DNA of 64,000 nt from Sphingomonas sp. (GTDB taxonomy: Bacteria > Pseudomonadota > Alphaproteobacteria > Sphingomonadales > Sphingomonadaceae), in NCBI RefSeq assembly GCF_019746015.1, contig NZ_JAIESM010000053.1:1-64000 (forward strand), written 5' to 3'. Each line of letters opens with the position of its first letter. Positions within the stretch are counted from its first letter, which is position 1. Positions 63,455 through 64,000 of this stretch are shown here, in pieces. The notes beneath the pieces were generated by a model, which searched no databases, was not told where the DNA came from, and saw only the letters and a list, made by a program, of their open reading frames with translations. The position numbers were made by a program, and so were the translations under genes.

Positions 63455-63524
63455 CCGGCCCGCTCCCCCACCCGACCACCCATAGAATACTGCGGTTGGG
63501 TGGTCGGGTGGGGGAGTGGGCCGG
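63455..63524. repeat. Long inverted repeat (28-bp arms, one mismatch that can be a G-U pair, 14-nt loop)
   Basis: CCGGCCCGCTCCCCCACCCGACCACCCA ... TGGGTGGTCGGGTGGGGGAGTGGGCCGG between convergent proC and marR-type gene. Confidence 0.9.
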
Positions 63525-63531
63525 CACCGCG

Positions 63532-64000
63532 CTAATCAAAACCCCCCAGCAGCCGCTTCTGTTCGGGCGGTGTCAGCCCCTCCAGCACCGCCCAGAAACC
63601 GCTCACCGCGCCCTGGCCCGCCTCGGCATAGGCGGCGGCCAGCCGGGCGCGCAGCAGCTCGAACAGCTCGGCCTCCAGCGCGCGGCCCTTCTCGGTCAGC
63701 CGGACCAGCTTCTGCCGGCGGTCCTGATCGCCAGGCCGTGTCTCGATCAGGTCGCGCGCGGCAAGGTCGTTCAGCACCCGCCCCAGCGATTGCTTGGTGA
63801 CGCTGAGCAGCCCGAGCAGCGCCGAAATCGTGGCGTCGGGCCGCCGCGCGATGAAATAGAGCGCGCGCTGATGCGCCCGGCCCAGGCCGATCGCGGCAAG
63901 CCGGGCATCGCCCGCGCGCAGCAAAGCGCCATGGCCAAAGGCAAGCAGCTCGATCCCCCGGCGCAGCTCGGCTTCGCGCAGAAACAGGGCAGAGGCAGCC
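63532..64000 (-). CDS. MarR-family transcriptional regulator, 5' end beyond the window edge
   Basis: ATISALLGLLSVTKQSLGRVLNDLAARDLIETRPGDQDRRQKLVRLTEKGRALEAELFE; reading frame stays open to the window edge. Confidence 0.85.
   Translation of the reverse strand, partial: AASALFLREAELRRGIELLAFGHGALLRAGDARLAAIGLGRAHQRALYFIARRPDATISALLGLLSVTKQSLGRVLNDLAARDLIETRPGDQDRRQKLVRLTEKGRALEAELFELLRARLAAAYAEAGQGAVSGFWAVLEGLTPPEQKRLLGGFD

Overview
This 64 kb window is a high-GC (visually about two-thirds G+C) alphaproteobacterial chromosome segment. Gene content and order point to a sphingomonad-type aerobic anoxygenic phototroph. The right-centre (about 34.6-56.3 kb) holds a large block of photosynthesis genes. 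On the minus strand they form one near-continuous, translationally coupled array: bchF-bchN-bchB-bchH-bchL-bchM-lhaA-puhA-puhB-puhC-orf-acsF-puhE-hemA. On the plus strand, diverging from bchF, lies aerR/ppaA-ppsR-bchG-(PucC-like MFS)-bchP-tspO. The block sits between housekeeping genes (recA...alaS on the left, rpsI/rplM on the right). It lacks puf, bchCXYZ, bchIDO and crt genes, so the photosynthesis gene cluster is probably split. The flanks carry a 5'-truncated tRNA-Pro, a two-component system, a run of secreted peptidases (M28, M48, S10, tandem M13 pair, M24), ettA, greB-like, slt, dapA, smpB, cckA plus a coupled single-domain response regulator, recA with an SOS box, alaS, ctaA, a merC-like/zur pair, tlyA, a second tspO, ubiK-like and proC. 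Non-coding features of note are a REP/MITE-like element whose ends supply both flanking stop codons, a 28-bp-arm inverted repeat near the right end, a candidate Zur operator, a structured rplM leader, and several inverted repeats in photosynthesis regulatory gaps. No rRNA, CRISPR array, prophage or IS transposase was recognised. I did not find a clearly unprecedented multi-gene system. The best leads are small unknown ORFs in or near the cluster, the duplicated TspO, the regulatory repeats and a PRMT-like methyltransferase. All family calls are from reading the protein sequences; no searches were run.
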